A stretch of DNA of 64,000 nucleotides from assembly GCA_026417375.1 (NCBI GenBank), contig JAOADJ010000036.1, positions 1-64,000 of the forward strand. Reading direction: 5' to 3'. Positions 1-9,451 of this stretch are shown piece by piece; position 1 is the first letter of the stretch, and every line of letters starts with the position of its first letter. The translations under genes were made by a program, and so were the position numbers. Under the pieces are notes generated by a model. That model did no database searches and was not told the DNA's origin. It worked only from the letters and a program-made list of their open reading frames with translations. Source of the stretch: Melioribacteraceae bacterium. GTDB lineage: Bacteria > Bacteroidota > Ignavibacteria > Ignavibacteriales > Melioribacteraceae.

Positions 1-450
1 CCAGGTACTGAACAGGAATGGAACGGAATTATTAGACATGGAGCTAAATTATTATTTGCATTTTGTGAAGCAACAGTTCCTAAAGTAACTGTCATTATTC
101 GCAAAGCTTATGGTGGTGCATACGATGTAATGAATTCAAAACATATAAGAGGAGATTTTAATTTTGCTTGGCCAAGTGCAGAAATTGCTGTGATGGGTCC
201 AAAAGGTGCAGTCGAAATTATTTTCAAAAAAGATATTTCAAATTCAGAAAATCATGAAGAAAAACTAAATGAAGTATTGAATGATTATATTGAAAGATTT
301 ACAAATCCATATATTGCTGCTGAACGCGGTTATATTGATGAAGTAATTATTCCTAGTGAAACAAAATTAAAAATTGTTAATGCTTTTCAACTTTTAAAGT
401 CTAAAGTTGATTCTAATCCCAGGAGAAAGCATTGTAATATTCCGTTGTGA
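1..450 (+). CDS. Acyl-CoA (propionyl-CoA type) carboxylase beta subunit, 3' end only
   Basis: The reading frame is open from the first base and ends at a TGA at 448-450, so the 5' part lies outside the window. About 149 residues are visible. They match the C-terminal half of the biotin-dependent carboxyltransferase beta subunit, which moves CO2 from carboxybiotin to an acyl-CoA: a segment with [10 protein letters not shown], then [19 protein letters not shown], then a tail with the pattern [15 protein letters not shown]. These features are typical of propionyl- or methylmalonyl-CoA-type carboxylases. The ATG at 130 is internal to the family domain and is not the start. The exact acyl substrate cannot be decided from this part. 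Confidence 0.93.
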   Translation, partial: PGTEQEWNGIIRHGAKLLFAFCEATVPKVTVIIRKAYGGAYDVMNSKHIRGDFNFAWPSAEIAVMGPKGAVEIIFKKDISNSENHEEKLNEVLNDYIERFTNPYIAAERGYIDEVIIPSETKLKIVNAFQLLKSKVDSNPRRKHCNIPL

Positions 451-506
451 TTAATTTTTGACAATTAATTCCAATCTTAAAAAATTAATTTAAAGATTTA
501 CTTTAC

Positions 507-538
507 CTTGCTTTAGAGATATGCCACTCCTAATTTTA
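507..538 (+). promoter_or_regulatory. Candidate Bacteroidetes-type promoter for proline dehydrogenase
   Basis: CTTG at 507-510, a 20-base spacer, then TAATTTTA at 531-538. This matches the form TTTG-N19/20-TAnnTTTG with one mismatch in each box. A start about 7 bases downstream would give a leader of roughly 25 bases before the GTG at 570. It is the only good match in the 119-base gap. Confidence 0.4.
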
Positions 539-569
539 CACCACTAAAAAAATATTTATAGGTGAAATT

Positions 570-1469
570 GTGAATCCAATTAATCATGTTATTGTAAGTT
601 TTGTAAAATTACTACCAAAACCTGTCGTTTATATTTTTGCAAAAAAATATATTGCAGGTGAAAAATTAGAAGATGGGGTTAGGGTTGTTAAAGAATTAAA
701 CTCAAAAGGAATTTTAGCAACAATGGATGTTTTAGGAGAAGCTGTTACTACAAAAAAAGAATGTGAAGATGCAAAAAATGAATGCTTGCTTGTTCTGGAT
801 ACAATAAAAAATAATAATCTTAATTCAAATTTATCATTAAAACCAACTCAATTAGGTTTAGCAATTGATGAAGAATTTTGTTACAATAATTTAGTTGAAA
901 TTGTTGAACGAGCTAAAAGTTATAATAACTTTGTTCGAATTGATATGGAAGATTCTCCATTTACTGATGCTACAATTAATTTGTTTAAAAAATTAAAAGA
1001 AAAATATGATAATGTTGGTATTGTTGTTCAGGCATATTTAAAGAGAACTTTGGATGATGTAAAAAAATTAAATCAAATCGGCACAAACTATCGTTTATGT
1101 AAAGGAATTTACATTGAACCGGAAGAAATTTCCTATAAAGATTATCAAAAAGTTCGTGATAATTTTCTTGATATTTTAAGACAAATGTTAACTGATGGCA
1201 ACTATGTTGGAATTGCAACTCATGATGATTACTTAGTTGAAAATGCTTATAAAATGATTAAAGAAATGAACATACCAAAAAATAAATTTGAATTTCAGAT
1301 GCTATATGGTGTGAAAGAAAATTTAAGAGATAAAATTAATGCTGATGGATACAAGATTAGAATATATGTTCCTTTTGGAGAACATTGGTATAAATATTCA
1401 ATTCGTCGTTTACAGGAAAATCCAAATATTGCATGGTACATAACTAAAAGTATTTTTTCGTTTAATTAA
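570..1469 (+). CDS. Proline dehydrogenase (FAD-dependent, monofunctional)
   Basis: A 299-residue protein of the PRODH family, which oxidises proline to pyrroline-5-carboxylate and feeds electrons to the quinone pool. The length fits the stand-alone bacterial form rather than the long PutA fusion. Visible family motifs are YRLCKGIY at about 173-180 (the usual RLVKGAY block), EFQMLYGV near 240, and the C-terminal YVPFGEHWYKYSIRRLQENP, whose two arginines bind the proline carboxylate. The start is a GTG preceded by AGGTGAA. The partner pyrroline-5-carboxylate dehydrogenase is not in the window. The stop overlaps the tsaD start by one base, so the two are probably co-transcribed. Confidence 0.92.
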   Translation: MNPINHVIVSFVKLLPKPVVYIFAKKYIAGEKLEDGVRVVKELNSKGILATMDVLGEAVTTKKECEDAKNECLLVLDTIKNNNLNSNLSLKPTQLGLAIDEEFCYNNLVEIVERAKSYNNFVRIDMEDSPFTDATINLFKKLKEKYDNVGIVVQAYLKRTLDDVKKLNQIGTNYRLCKGIYIEPEEISYKDYQKVRDNFLDILRQMLTDGNYVGIATHDDYLVENAYKMIKEMNIPKNKFEFQMLYGVKENLRDKINADGYKIRIYVPFGEHWYKYSIRRLQENPNIAWYITKSIFSFN

Positions 1470-2482
1470 TGAATGTATTAGGTATTGAAACTTCGTGTGA
1501 TGAAACATCAGTTGCTATTATTAGCAATGGAAATGTTCTTTCAAATTTAGTTGCATCGCAGGATATACATAAAATTTATGGTGGAGTTGTGCCTGAACTT
1601 TCAAGTCGGGCACACCTTCAAATGATTCTACCACTTCTTAAAAAAGCAATTCAAGAAGCAAAAATTTCAATCAATGATATTGATGTAGTTGCTGTTACTG
1701 CCGGACCCGGATTAATTGGGGCATTATTAGTGGGATTAACTTTTGCAAAAGGATTATCATATTCTTTAAACAAACCTTTCATACCTGTTAATCATATCGA
1801 AGGACATATTTTTTCAGGATTTTTAATGAAAGAAAAACCAGAGTTTCCATTTTTATGCTTAGTTGTTTCAGGTGGTCATACTTTATTACTTTATGTGGAA
1901 AATGATTTAAAGATTAAAAAACTTGGTAGCACTATAGATGATGCAGCAGGAGAAGCATTTGATAAAGTTTCGAAACTACTTGGTTTAGGTTATCCCGGTG
2001 GTCCATTAATTCAGAAATATGCTGAAAATGGTTCTGAAACAAATATAAAATTCCCTGTTGCTAAATTAAAAAGTGAATATGATTTTTCATTTAGTGGAGT
2101 AAAAACTTCTGTATTAAGATTTATTCAAAAAGAATTTGGCGAAAATAAAATATCAGAAAATGATTTAGCTAATATTTCTTTTGCATTTCAAAATTCAATA
2201 GTAGATGCTTTAACAGAAAAAGTTGAATTAGCATTAAAAAATTATAAAGTAAAATCAATTTCATTAGTTGGTGGAGTTGCTGCTAATAAAGCTTTAAGAG
2301 AAAAATTAAATGACATCTCAAAAAAAAATAATGTTAGTTTTATTGCACCTGCTTTGGAATATTGTGGAGATAATGGTGCAATGATTGCTTATCGTGGGCA
2401 AAAACTTTTTGAAGCAGGATTAAAATATGATTTGAACTATAATGCTTATCCAGGTTTATTAAACAATACATTTATTATCTGA
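1469..2482 (+). CDS. tsaD: tRNA N6-threonylcarbamoyladenosine transferase TsaD
   Basis: A 337-residue Kae1/Gcp/YgjD protein of the ASKHA fold. It transfers the threonylcarbamoyl group from TC-AMP to A37 of tRNAs that read ANN codons, working with TsaB and TsaE. The N-terminus GIETSCDETSVA (5-16), the metal-binding histidines H109 and H113 in NHIEGH, the SGGHT block near 135 and the late GGVAANKALR nucleotide-binding block are all intact. The length is usual. The start ATG overlaps the preceding TAA by one base and the stop overlaps the mltG start by one base, so translation is probably coupled through the run. tsaB and tsaE are not in the window. Confidence 0.97.
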   Translation: MNVLGIETSCDETSVAIISNGNVLSNLVASQDIHKIYGGVVPELSSRAHLQMILPLLKKAIQEAKISINDIDVVAVTAGPGLIGALLVGLTFAKGLSYSLNKPFIPVNHIEGHIFSGFLMKEKPEFPFLCLVVSGGHTLLLYVENDLKIKKLGSTIDDAAGEAFDKVSKLLGLGYPGGPLIQKYAENGSETNIKFPVAKLKSEYDFSFSGVKTSVLRFIQKEFGENKISENDLANISFAFQNSIVDALTEKVELALKNYKVKSISLVGGVAANKALREKLNDISKKNNVSFIAPALEYCGDNGAMIAYRGQKLFEAGLKYDLNYNAYPGLLNNTFII

Positions 2483-3513
2483 TGAAAAAATTATTCAACA
2501 AAATTTTTGTTACAAAAAATGAATTTTATCTTTTAATAGTTTGGATATTTTTTGTAATTGCGGTTTTATTTTTTGCTTTTATTATTCCTAATAAATTTAG
2601 TTTTTCAAATCCAATTGAATTTGAAATTAAAGAAGGGGATACTCTCGAAAAGATAACAGATTCACTATATTCAAAAAAAATAATTCCAAATAAATTAAAC
2701 TTCAGAATAGCAGTTTTTTTGAAAGGAGCAGATAAAAAAATTAAAGCTGGTGAATACATTTTTGATAAGTCATTAAATTATTTTCAGTTAGTAGAAATAT
2801 TAAGTGGTAATGTTAAATATTCTCAGAAAAAAATAACAATACCTGAAGGTGTTGATCAATTTCAATTGGCTTCATTATTAAAAAATGAATTAGGTATTGA
2901 TTCAACTGAATTTATTGGTCTTTCAAAAAGTAAATCATTTATTTTTTCTTTAGGATTAGAAGTTGAAAATTTAGAAGGATATCTTTTGCCTGAAACATAC
3001 TTTTTTACTTCATCAATGAATTCACAAAATATTTTGAAGAAATTAAGTAAAGAGATGAAAAAGTTTCTTGAAGATAAAAAAGAAAGAATGAAACAATTAA
3101 AAATAAATGAACATCAATTATTAACATTAGCTTCAATAATTGATGCTGAATCAAATAACTTTGATGAATTTGCAAAAATATCAGCTGTATATCATAATAG
3201 ATTAAGAATTGGTATGCCACTACAAGCTGATCCTACTATATCTTTTTTAATTAGAGAGAGGAAAAATAAAACTATCTATAAAAAAGATTTATCAATTGAA
3301 TCGAAATATAATACTTATAAATATGTTGGATTACCACCTTCACCTATTAATAATCCGGGAAAACAAGCAATATTAGCAGCGCTTTATCCGGAAAAAAATA
3401 ATTATTTATATTTTGTAGCAGATGGAAATGGTTCGCATCTATTTGCTGCAACTTATAATGAACATTTACAAAATGTTATAAAGTATAGACAATGGTTAAG
3501 ATCTCAAAATTAA
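2482..3513 (+). CDS. mltG: Endolytic murein transglycosylase MltG
   Basis: A 343-residue YceG-like protein that cleaves nascent glycan strands at the inner membrane and is thought to set strand length. There is a single N-terminal membrane helix at about 15-36 with a short cytoplasmic head, followed by a LysM-like segment (EGDTLEKITDSL) and the catalytic domain. The catalytic glutamate is E223 in LASIIDAESNN. PLQADPTISF and GLPPSPINNPG are family signatures of the active-site cleft. It overlaps tsaD by one base and the following lipoprotein gene by 22 bases. Confidence 0.95.
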   Translation: MKKLFNKIFVTKNEFYLLIVWIFFVIAVLFFAFIIPNKFSFSNPIEFEIKEGDTLEKITDSLYSKKIIPNKLNFRIAVFLKGADKKIKAGEYIFDKSLNYFQLVEILSGNVKYSQKKITIPEGVDQFQLASLLKNELGIDSTEFIGLSKSKSFIFSLGLEVENLEGYLLPETYFFTSSMNSQNILKKLSKEMKKFLEDKKERMKQLKINEHQLLTLASIIDAESNNFDEFAKISAVYHNRLRIGMPLQADPTISFLIRERKNKTIYKKDLSIESKYNTYKYVGLPPSPINNPGKQAILAALYPEKNNYLYFVADGNGSHLFAATYNEHLQNVIKYRQWLRSQN

Positions 3514-5156
3514 TTTTACTGCTAATTACATCTCTTATATTTTGGTCATGTGCAAATCAAATTGCACCAAGTGGAGGTGAAGTAGATAAAATTCCACCTG
3601 AAATAATTGAAACTTATCCTTCAAATAAAACAATTAATTTTAATGAGCAATTAATCAAAATTAAATTCAGTGAATATGTAGATAGATTATCTGTACAAAA
3701 TGCAATTTTTATTTCACCATCATTAAAATATGGATTTGAATATAACTGGTCTGGAAAAACTTTATACCTTGAATTTCGTGATACACTGTTGCTAAACACA
3801 ACTTATACTGTTACTGTTGGTACTGATGTTATTGATCTAAATAATAGAAATAAACTTGCAAAACCATATACATTTACTTTTTCAACAGGTAATAAGATAG
3901 ATACTGCAAAAATTTCAGGAAAAGTTTATTCTGAAAATCCATCTGGAATTTTGATTTATGCATACAAAAATATCAAACAGATTAAACCAGAAAGTGAAAA
4001 GCCAAATTATATTTCTCAGGTGGGAGCTGATGGAAAATTTCAGTTAAATGGATTAGGAAATGGTGATTATAAAATTTTAGCTCTGAAAGATAAATCTCAG
4101 GATATGTTTTACAATTCAAATGAAGATGAATTTGGTATTCAATCAAAGCAAGTTAAAATTGATTCATTAAATCAAGTTTATGATGAAATTAATTTTCTTA
4201 TGACTAAAGAAGATACAATTTCACCAAGGTTATCATCAGCTTATATGAAAGATAAAAATCATTTGTTAGTAGAATTTACAGAACCAATTGATAGTTCTAA
4301 AATTTCTAATAATAATTTTTATTTATTTGATTCAACTCGTAATATTAAAATAAATGCTAAATATTTTTACAAATATGATGCAAAACCAAAACAGTTTTAT
4401 CTTGCCTTTGATGAGGAAAATACTTTTCAAAATTATTTTTTAGTTGCAAAAAACATTTTTGATTTATTGGGTAATAAAACTGACGAAGATAAAATTCAAT
4501 TTTTATTTAATAATGAATTAGATACAACTATAAATAAACCCACGAAAGTTTATGGTAGTTTTGAAAATGATAAAGTTGATTATGAAAATCCAAAATTAAA
4601 AATTCAATTTGCTGATGCTGTTGAGTTGAATGATATTATTTCAAGAATAAAAATTGAAGACACTAAAAAAAATAGTTTACAATTTTTTCTATCAAAAATT
4701 GATGATGCTTTGTTTGAAATTAAAATTGATTCAAAACTAAAACAAGCAAGTGATTATTTTATTTATTTTGACTCAAAAGGATTTAAAGATTTTTCAAAAA
4801 AAACTGTTGATACAACATATAAATTCACAATTACAACAAATTCTGAACTCGATTTTTCGGCTGCATCAGGTCAAATAGAAAATAGTGATTCCAGCGATGT
4901 TGTTTTTAATCTTAAATCGGTTAACAATAAAAATAATTATTCTCTTAATCTGAAAAAGAAAAACAAATTTAATTTTGAAAAAGTTATCCCGGATAAATAT
5001 TTACTTTGGGCATTTAAGGATAAAATTAAAAATGAAAAATATGATTATGGGAAAATTAATCCATTTAACTACTCAGAAGAATTTTATTTTTATCCTGATA
5101 CACTAAATTTAAGAGCAAGATGGCCTGTTGGTGATATTGAATTCAGATTAAAATAA
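3492..5156 (+). CDS. Ig-like domain lipoprotein (Big_5 type), probable cell-envelope protein
   Basis: A 554-residue protein with a lipoprotein signal peptide: a basic start, a hydrophobic run, then the lipobox FWSC with the modified cysteine at about 20. The region after the cysteine (APSGGEVDKIPPEI, then a beta-rich block ending TFTFSTG near 130) is the SbsA Ig-like domain seen in a widespread Bacteroidetes and Ignavibacteria family. A segment near 140-220 resembles a carboxypeptidase-regulatory-like beta domain (SGKVYSENPSG to LGNGDYKILAL). The rest is beta-rich, with a second Ig-like repeat beginning SPRLSSAY. No catalytic motif is visible. A structural or surface role is inferred. The start overlaps mltG by 22 bases. 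Confidence 0.8.
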   Translation: MVKISKLILLLITSLIFWSCANQIAPSGGEVDKIPPEIIETYPSNKTINFNEQLIKIKFSEYVDRLSVQNAIFISPSLKYGFEYNWSGKTLYLEFRDTLLLNTTYTVTVGTDVIDLNNRNKLAKPYTFTFSTGNKIDTAKISGKVYSENPSGILIYAYKNIKQIKPESEKPNYISQVGADGKFQLNGLGNGDYKILALKDKSQDMFYNSNEDEFGIQSKQVKIDSLNQVYDEINFLMTKEDTISPRLSSAYMKDKNHLLVEFTEPIDSSKISNNNFYLFDSTRNIKINAKYFYKYDAKPKQFYLAFDEENTFQNYFLVAKNIFDLLGNKTDEDKIQFLFNNELDTTINKPTKVYGSFENDKVDYENPKLKIQFADAVELNDIISRIKIEDTKKNSLQFFLSKIDDALFEIKIDSKLKQASDYFIYFDSKGFKDFSKKTVDTTYKFTITTNSELDFSAASGQIENSDSSDVVFNLKSVNNKNNYSLNLKKKNKFNFEKVIPDKYLLWAFKDKIKNEKYDYGKINPFNYSEEFYFYPDTLNLRARWPVGDIEFRLK

Positions 5157-5171
5157 TCATTTGTATTAAAA

Positions 5172-6416
5172 CTAATTGTACAAATAATATCTTTTTGATA
5201 ATTCCCTAAACCAATTTATATCTTTATCTAAAATTGGTTTAATATCTTCAACCAAAAATCTTTTTGAAAATTCTTTTCTTATTCTATCTGTCCCCATTAC
5301 TTTATCAAACATATTAATTCGACTAGAAGAACATAATTCAAATGGATTTTTTTCTGGATATAATTGATTATGAACTTGCATAAAATAAAATTGTAACTCG
5401 AGTAAATTAACATTATTAAAATCAGTAATATGAATTTGAATTCCATTCATTATTTTATCTTTTAAATCACCAAAATTTGGTTTAAATGAAATTGGTCTGA
5501 ATAAAACTCCTTTTAGTTTTAAATCATTCATTTTTTTAGCAAGAGTATCTGCATTTATCCATTCTTGAGCTATAACCTCAAATGATAGTGTGTAAGAAAT
5601 ACCAATATTAAAAACTAAAAGTTCTCCTAATACACCAGTTGCAACCAAATAAAAAGGTGTTTCTTTCTGAGGAACATTTGGAGAAGTTGGAACCCAGAGT
5701 AAACCTGTATCGCTGAATTTCATCCATCTTCTCCAACCTTTCATTTTAATTACAGTTAATTTGCATTTTGATTTATTGCCAATTGATTTTTTTTCATTTA
5801 AGATAGTAGCTAACTCACCACAAGTTAAACCATATACATATGGTATTTCAAACTGGCTTACGAATGATTTAAATCCTTCTTCAACAACATTTCCTTCAAT
5901 TTTAATTCCGCCGAGAGGATTTGGTCTGTCTAAAACAATGAATTCAATATTGTTTTCTGCGGCTGCTTCCATTGCTAAACCAAGTGTTGAAATATATGTA
6001 TAAGATCTTACACCAATATCCTGAATATCATAAACTAAAACATCAATATCTGAAAGCATTTGTTTAGTTGGTTTATTTGTTTTGCCATAAAGTGCGTAAT
6101 ACATTATTCCATCAGTTGAATCAAAAAAACTTTCAAACAACTGACCTGCGCCGACTAACCCTTTAACACCATGTTCCGGTGCAAACACAGAAACTAACTT
6201 AAAACTTTTTTCATTCTTTAAAATGTCTATAGTTTTTTGAAGTTTACTATTTACACCTGTTTGATTTGTAATTAAACCAACTCTTTTTCCTTTTAGAATA
6301 GAAAAATTTTGTTTTTCTAATACATCAATACCTAATAAAACATTATGAGAATAAAGATTATTAAATGAAAATATTATGAGAATAATTGTAGCGAACGATC
6401 TTAAAAATGTATTCAT
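5172..6416 (-). CDS. Exo-beta-N-acetylmuramidase NamZ-like (DUF1343)
   Basis: A 414-residue protein with a Sec signal peptide (hydrophobic run at about 8-22, no lipobox cysteine). It belongs to the DUF1343 family, whose founding member NamZ removes terminal MurNAc from peptidoglycan fragments. Family blocks visible: KGKRVGLITNQTGVN (43-57), FAPEHGVKG near 79, DVLVYDIQDIGVRSYTY near 126, VLDRPNPLGG near 162 and PTSPNVPQ near 243. The activity in this organism is inferred from the family. It is the last gene of the minus-strand run after the histidine-degradation genes, with a five-base gap. Nothing suggests a functional link; it may simply be co-transcribed. Confidence 0.9.
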   Translation of the reverse strand: MNTFLRSFATIILIIFSFNNLYSHNVLLGIDVLEKQNFSILKGKRVGLITNQTGVNSKLQKTIDILKNEKSFKLVSVFAPEHGVKGLVGAGQLFESFFDSTDGIMYYALYGKTNKPTKQMLSDIDVLVYDIQDIGVRSYTYISTLGLAMEAAAENNIEFIVLDRPNPLGGIKIEGNVVEEGFKSFVSQFEIPYVYGLTCGELATILNEKKSIGNKSKCKLTVIKMKGWRRWMKFSDTGLLWVPTSPNVPQKETPFYLVATGVLGELLVFNIGISYTLSFEVIAQEWINADTLAKKMNDLKLKGVLFRPISFKPNFGDLKDKIMNGIQIHITDFNNVNLLELQFYFMQVHNQLYPEKNPFELCSSSRINMFDKVMGTDRIRKEFSKRFLVEDIKPILDKDINWFRELSKRYYLYN

Positions 6417-6421
6417 AAATT

Positions 6422-7051
6422 TTATTTGTTAAATGAGAGAATGATATTCTGCAATAATGTGTTGCATTCATTGATAGTTTCATTAAATAAAATATCAGCA
6501 CGTTTTTTAATTTCTTGTGCAATTATTTGATTATTTAATGATGCACAATTAATCAGCACGTTTAAATAAGCTCCTTTTGAAGCAGTTTCAATCAATGCAA
6601 TTGCAACGCCGGCATCTGAAATTGAATTTTTGTTACCTTTTTCCATAATAACACGCAAAAGTGATAATAATTCTTTTGCTGTTTGCATTACTTTAGATGG
6701 AACTTCAGCAGCACCTATTGTAGCTTGCTCAATTTCTTGATTCCTTTTTTCTTTTTCTTCATCACTTTCTTTAGGGAGTTTAAATGCATCCATTACTTTA
6801 TCAAATGCAAGATTATCTTCATTTGCTAAATAAATAAATTTTTTTTGAAATAATTCCAATTTTTCTTTTAAAGAAATCATTTCCATTTCAACATCTGAAT
6901 ATTTTTTCTTACCGATTGTTAAATTACAAACCATAATACCTAAACTTGCAGCCAATGAGCCACATAAAGCTGATACATTTCCTCCTCCTGGAGTAGGAGA
7001 GTTTGATGATAATTCATCTAAATAATTTTGTAATGTTTTTGTTGTTTCCAT
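6422..7051 (-). CDS. Formimidotetrahydrofolate cyclodeaminase
   Basis: A 209-residue FTCD_C-family protein that converts 5-formimino-THF to 5,10-methenyl-THF with release of ammonia. The glycine-rich SPTPGGGNVSALCGSLAASL near the N-terminus is the family signature for folate binding; the rest is all-helical, as expected. It lies ten bases downstream of the formimidoyltransferase gene, so the two halves of the mammalian bifunctional enzyme are separate adjacent genes here, and they probably act together. Serine/glycine one-carbon metabolism (glyA at 13977) could use the folate product. Confidence 0.92.
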   Translation of the reverse strand: METTKTLQNYLDELSSNSPTPGGGNVSALCGSLAASLGIMVCNLTIGKKKYSDVEMEMISLKEKLELFQKKFIYLANEDNLAFDKVMDAFKLPKESDEEKEKRNQEIEQATIGAAEVPSKVMQTAKELLSLLRVIMEKGNKNSISDAGVAIALIETASKGAYLNVLINCASLNNQIIAQEIKKRADILFNETINECNTLLQNIILSFNK

Positions 7052-7060
7052 TTTTCACCC

Positions 7061-8077
7061 TTAAATCATGTATTCAATAATTTTTTCTTCCGGTTTAAAA
7101 GGATTTAATGAACTCAATCCCAAATTTTCAATAGCTATTTCAACTAATTTTTTTTCGTTTGTTTCTTTATTGTTGGAATAAAATTTACCAGCTTCTATTA
7201 ACGCTTGAAGTGGAACTAATCCAACAATTTCACTTCCATTAACTTCAACACCAAGTCTTTTTGCTTCTTTTTTAACTTCTTCAAATGCAATATGAATTGG
7301 AGTAACATTATAGTTTGTCAAATTCATTGAAACCTGAGTAATATTATATTTTTCAAGTGATACTCCCATTCCTTTTACTTCTTTTAATCTGCCGGGAACT
7401 TTAATTGGTTTTCCGTCAACTTTAATAATATTACCATTTTCATCTTTTTTAGAATAACCACTTTCTCGTAATACTTCAGCAATTTCTTTTGCATAATTTA
7501 CATCTGTTGAATTGATATTAACATTGTAAGCAATTAAAAAAAATCTTGAACCTGTAACAATTGCACCAAGTTTAGGATTAAAAATTGGTTCGCCATAATC
7601 AGGTTTCCAAAATGGATCTTTTAATTTTTCTTCTAATCCTTCATATTCACCTTTGCGAATATTAGCTAAGCTTTTTCTTTCTGGAAATCTTGCTGCAGCT
7701 TCATAAAGATAAACAGGAACATTTAATTCTTTTGAAATGATATTTGCAAACTCTTCAGATATTTTTACACATTCTTCTGTTGTAACATTTGAAACAGGAA
7801 CAAAAGGAACTACATCAATAGCCCCAAGTCTTGGATGTTCACCTTTATGAGTTCGCATATCAATTTGTTCAGCCGCTGCTTTACAAGCATTAATAGCTCC
7901 ATTTAAAATTCCAATTTCATTACCAGCCATTGTAACAACAACTCTGTTGTAATCAGCATCAGGTTCTAAACTTAATAGTTTTACATCTTTTGTATTTTCA
8001 ATTGCTGTTTTTATTAAATCGAAAGTTTTTTGATTTTTACCCTCACTAAAATTTGGAACGCATTCAATAATTTTCAT
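7061..8077 (-). CDS. ftcD: Glutamate formimidoyltransferase
   Basis: A 338-residue protein matching the two formiminotransferase domains (FTCD_N and FTCD). It moves the formimino group from formiminoglutamate to THF in the last step of histidine breakdown. The start MKIIECVPNFSEGKN is the family hallmark. Also visible are the DADYNRVVVTMAG block near 42, RTHKGEHPRLGAIDVVPFVP near 76 with a conserved His, and GMGVSLEKYNITQVSMNL near 235. The length is usual for the stand-alone enzyme. The start codon overlaps the hutI stop by four bases (ATGA on the minus strand), which implies coupling. Confidence 0.95.
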   Translation of the reverse strand: MKIIECVPNFSEGKNQKTFDLIKTAIENTKDVKLLSLEPDADYNRVVVTMAGNEIGILNGAINACKAAAEQIDMRTHKGEHPRLGAIDVVPFVPVSNVTTEECVKISEEFANIISKELNVPVYLYEAAARFPERKSLANIRKGEYEGLEEKLKDPFWKPDYGEPIFNPKLGAIVTGSRFFLIAYNVNINSTDVNYAKEIAEVLRESGYSKKDENGNIIKVDGKPIKVPGRLKEVKGMGVSLEKYNITQVSMNLTNYNVTPIHIAFEEVKKEAKRLGVEVNGSEIVGLVPLQALIEAGKFYSNNKETNEKKLVEIAIENLGLSSLNPFKPEEKIIEYMI

Positions 8078-9321
8078 TTTAACTCCGAATTTGAATAAAT
8101 AATTTTTCCTTTGCTTATTGTATATTTAATTAAGTTATAACCAATATTATAAATTATCTCTGAAATATCTTTCGCTGAAAAAATAGAAAATGATGCTTCT
8201 TTACCAATTTCAATACTTCCAGTTTTATCTGAAATCCCTAATGCATAAGATGAATTTATAGTTACTGCTGAAATAATTTCTTCAATTTCCATTTTTAATT
8301 TTAAAGCAGCTAACTGCATAATGAGATGAATATTAGGAATGTGTGAAGAACCGGGATTATAATCTGTTGATAATGCTACAATTGAATTTTTATCAATTAA
8401 TTTTCTGGCCGGAGCATATTGATAATCTAAGAAAAATGAAACACCCGGTAATAATACAGTTGCAATTTTTGATTTTGAAATTTTTTCAATATCATTTTCA
8501 TTAATAACTTCAAGATGATCAACTGAATTTATTTTATGTTTAATTGCTAAATCAATGCCGCCAATTGAATTAAATTGGTCTGTGTGTAACCTTAAATTAA
8601 AACCAAGTTTTTTTGCCACATTAAAAATCTGATCGACTTCATCGTAACTGAATGCTGAAGATTCAAGAAAAGCATCTATGGAATCTGCTAAATTGTTTTC
8701 TTTTATATAAGGTAAAAGTTGGTTTATAATTAAATCGATGTATGATTTATGATCATTCTTATACTCAGGTGGATAAGTGTGAGCTCCTAAGAAAGTTGGA
8801 ATAATATTAATCCGTGAATTTTTTTTAAAGTAATTAATAACTTGTAAAAGTTTAATTTCATCATAAAAACTTAACCCATAACCACTTTTAATTTCTAAAG
8901 TAGTAACACCTTGTGAAATAAAATGATTGATTTTTGGATTTAATAATTTTAATAAATCATCAAAAGAAGAATTACGAACAGCTTTCATAGTTGAAACAAT
9001 TCCACCACCAGCAGCAGCAATTTCTTCATAAGAAGCACCTTTTAATCGCATTAAAAATTCATTTGAACGGGAACCGGCAAAAGCAGAGTGTGTATGACAT
9101 TCAACTAATCCGGGTAAAACAATACAATTTGAAGCATCAATTTCTTCGTCAACATTAATTTTTTTTGAATTTGGTATAAAGTCTTTTATAACTCCATTTT
9201 CAATTAAAATTGAATGATCAAAAAGTGGAAACAAGTTCTTCATTTCGTTCCCACGTTTATAATTTTTCCCTTTAGTATCAACTGTAATTATTTGAGTTGC
9301 ATTTTTTATTAAAGTAAGCAT
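8074..9321 (-). CDS. hutI: Imidazolonepropionase
   Basis: A 415-residue amidohydrolase that opens imidazolone-5-propionate to formiminoglutamate. The metal-binding HxH is seen in LVECHTHSAFAGSR near 73. Other family blocks are LEIKSGYGLS near 142, the metal-ligand histidine in LRLHTDQFN near 240, HLEVINE near 264, and the metal-binding Asp in ALSTDYNPGSS near 316. It leads a minus-strand operon with the formimidoyltransferase and cyclodeaminase. Histidase (hutH) and urocanase (hutU) are not in the window and would have to be elsewhere for a working pathway. Confidence 0.95.
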   Translation of the reverse strand: MLTLIKNATQIITVDTKGKNYKRGNEMKNLFPLFDHSILIENGVIKDFIPNSKKINVDEEIDASNCIVLPGLVECHTHSAFAGSRSNEFLMRLKGASYEEIAAAGGGIVSTMKAVRNSSFDDLLKLLNPKINHFISQGVTTLEIKSGYGLSFYDEIKLLQVINYFKKNSRINIIPTFLGAHTYPPEYKNDHKSYIDLIINQLLPYIKENNLADSIDAFLESSAFSYDEVDQIFNVAKKLGFNLRLHTDQFNSIGGIDLAIKHKINSVDHLEVINENDIEKISKSKIATVLLPGVSFFLDYQYAPARKLIDKNSIVALSTDYNPGSSHIPNIHLIMQLAALKLKMEIEEIISAVTINSSYALGISDKTGSIEIGKEASFSIFSAKDISEIIYNIGYNLIKYTISKGKIIYSNSELK

Positions 9322-9392
9322 AAAAAGAATTCCAAATTCTATAAAAATAATATTCGAAAAATAGATAAAAGAAAACTTAGTAAGCTAATTTT

Positions 9393-9424
9393 TTTGGTTA
9401 GGCTAAATGAATTTCTTAATTTTG
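9393..9424 (+). promoter_or_regulatory. Bacteroidetes-type promoter for glycogen synthase
   Basis: TTTG at 9393-9396, a 20-base spacer and TAATTTTG at 9417-9424 match the Bacteroidetes housekeeping promoter form exactly. Transcription would begin near 9431, about 20 bases before the ATG at 9452. It sits in the gap between the divergent hutI and glgA genes. Confidence 0.65.
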
Positions 9425-9451
9425 CGTACTAAAAAATAAGGATCTTTGATA

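Noticed and set aside
458-463. TTGACA as an E. coli-type -35 box upstream of proline dehydrogenase
   Set aside because: No TATAAT-like box at 16-18 bases, and a better Bacteroidetes-type pair lies at 507-538.
5159-5185. ATTTGTA / TACAAAT repeat between the converging lipoprotein and namZ genes
   Set aside because: Only seven weak A/T-rich pairs with a 13-base loop and no T run; too weak to call a terminator.
9326-9340. Inverted repeat AGAATT-CCA-AATTCT just upstream of hutI
   Set aside because: Six pairs in AT-rich DNA are expected by chance, and a single copy gives no support for an operator.
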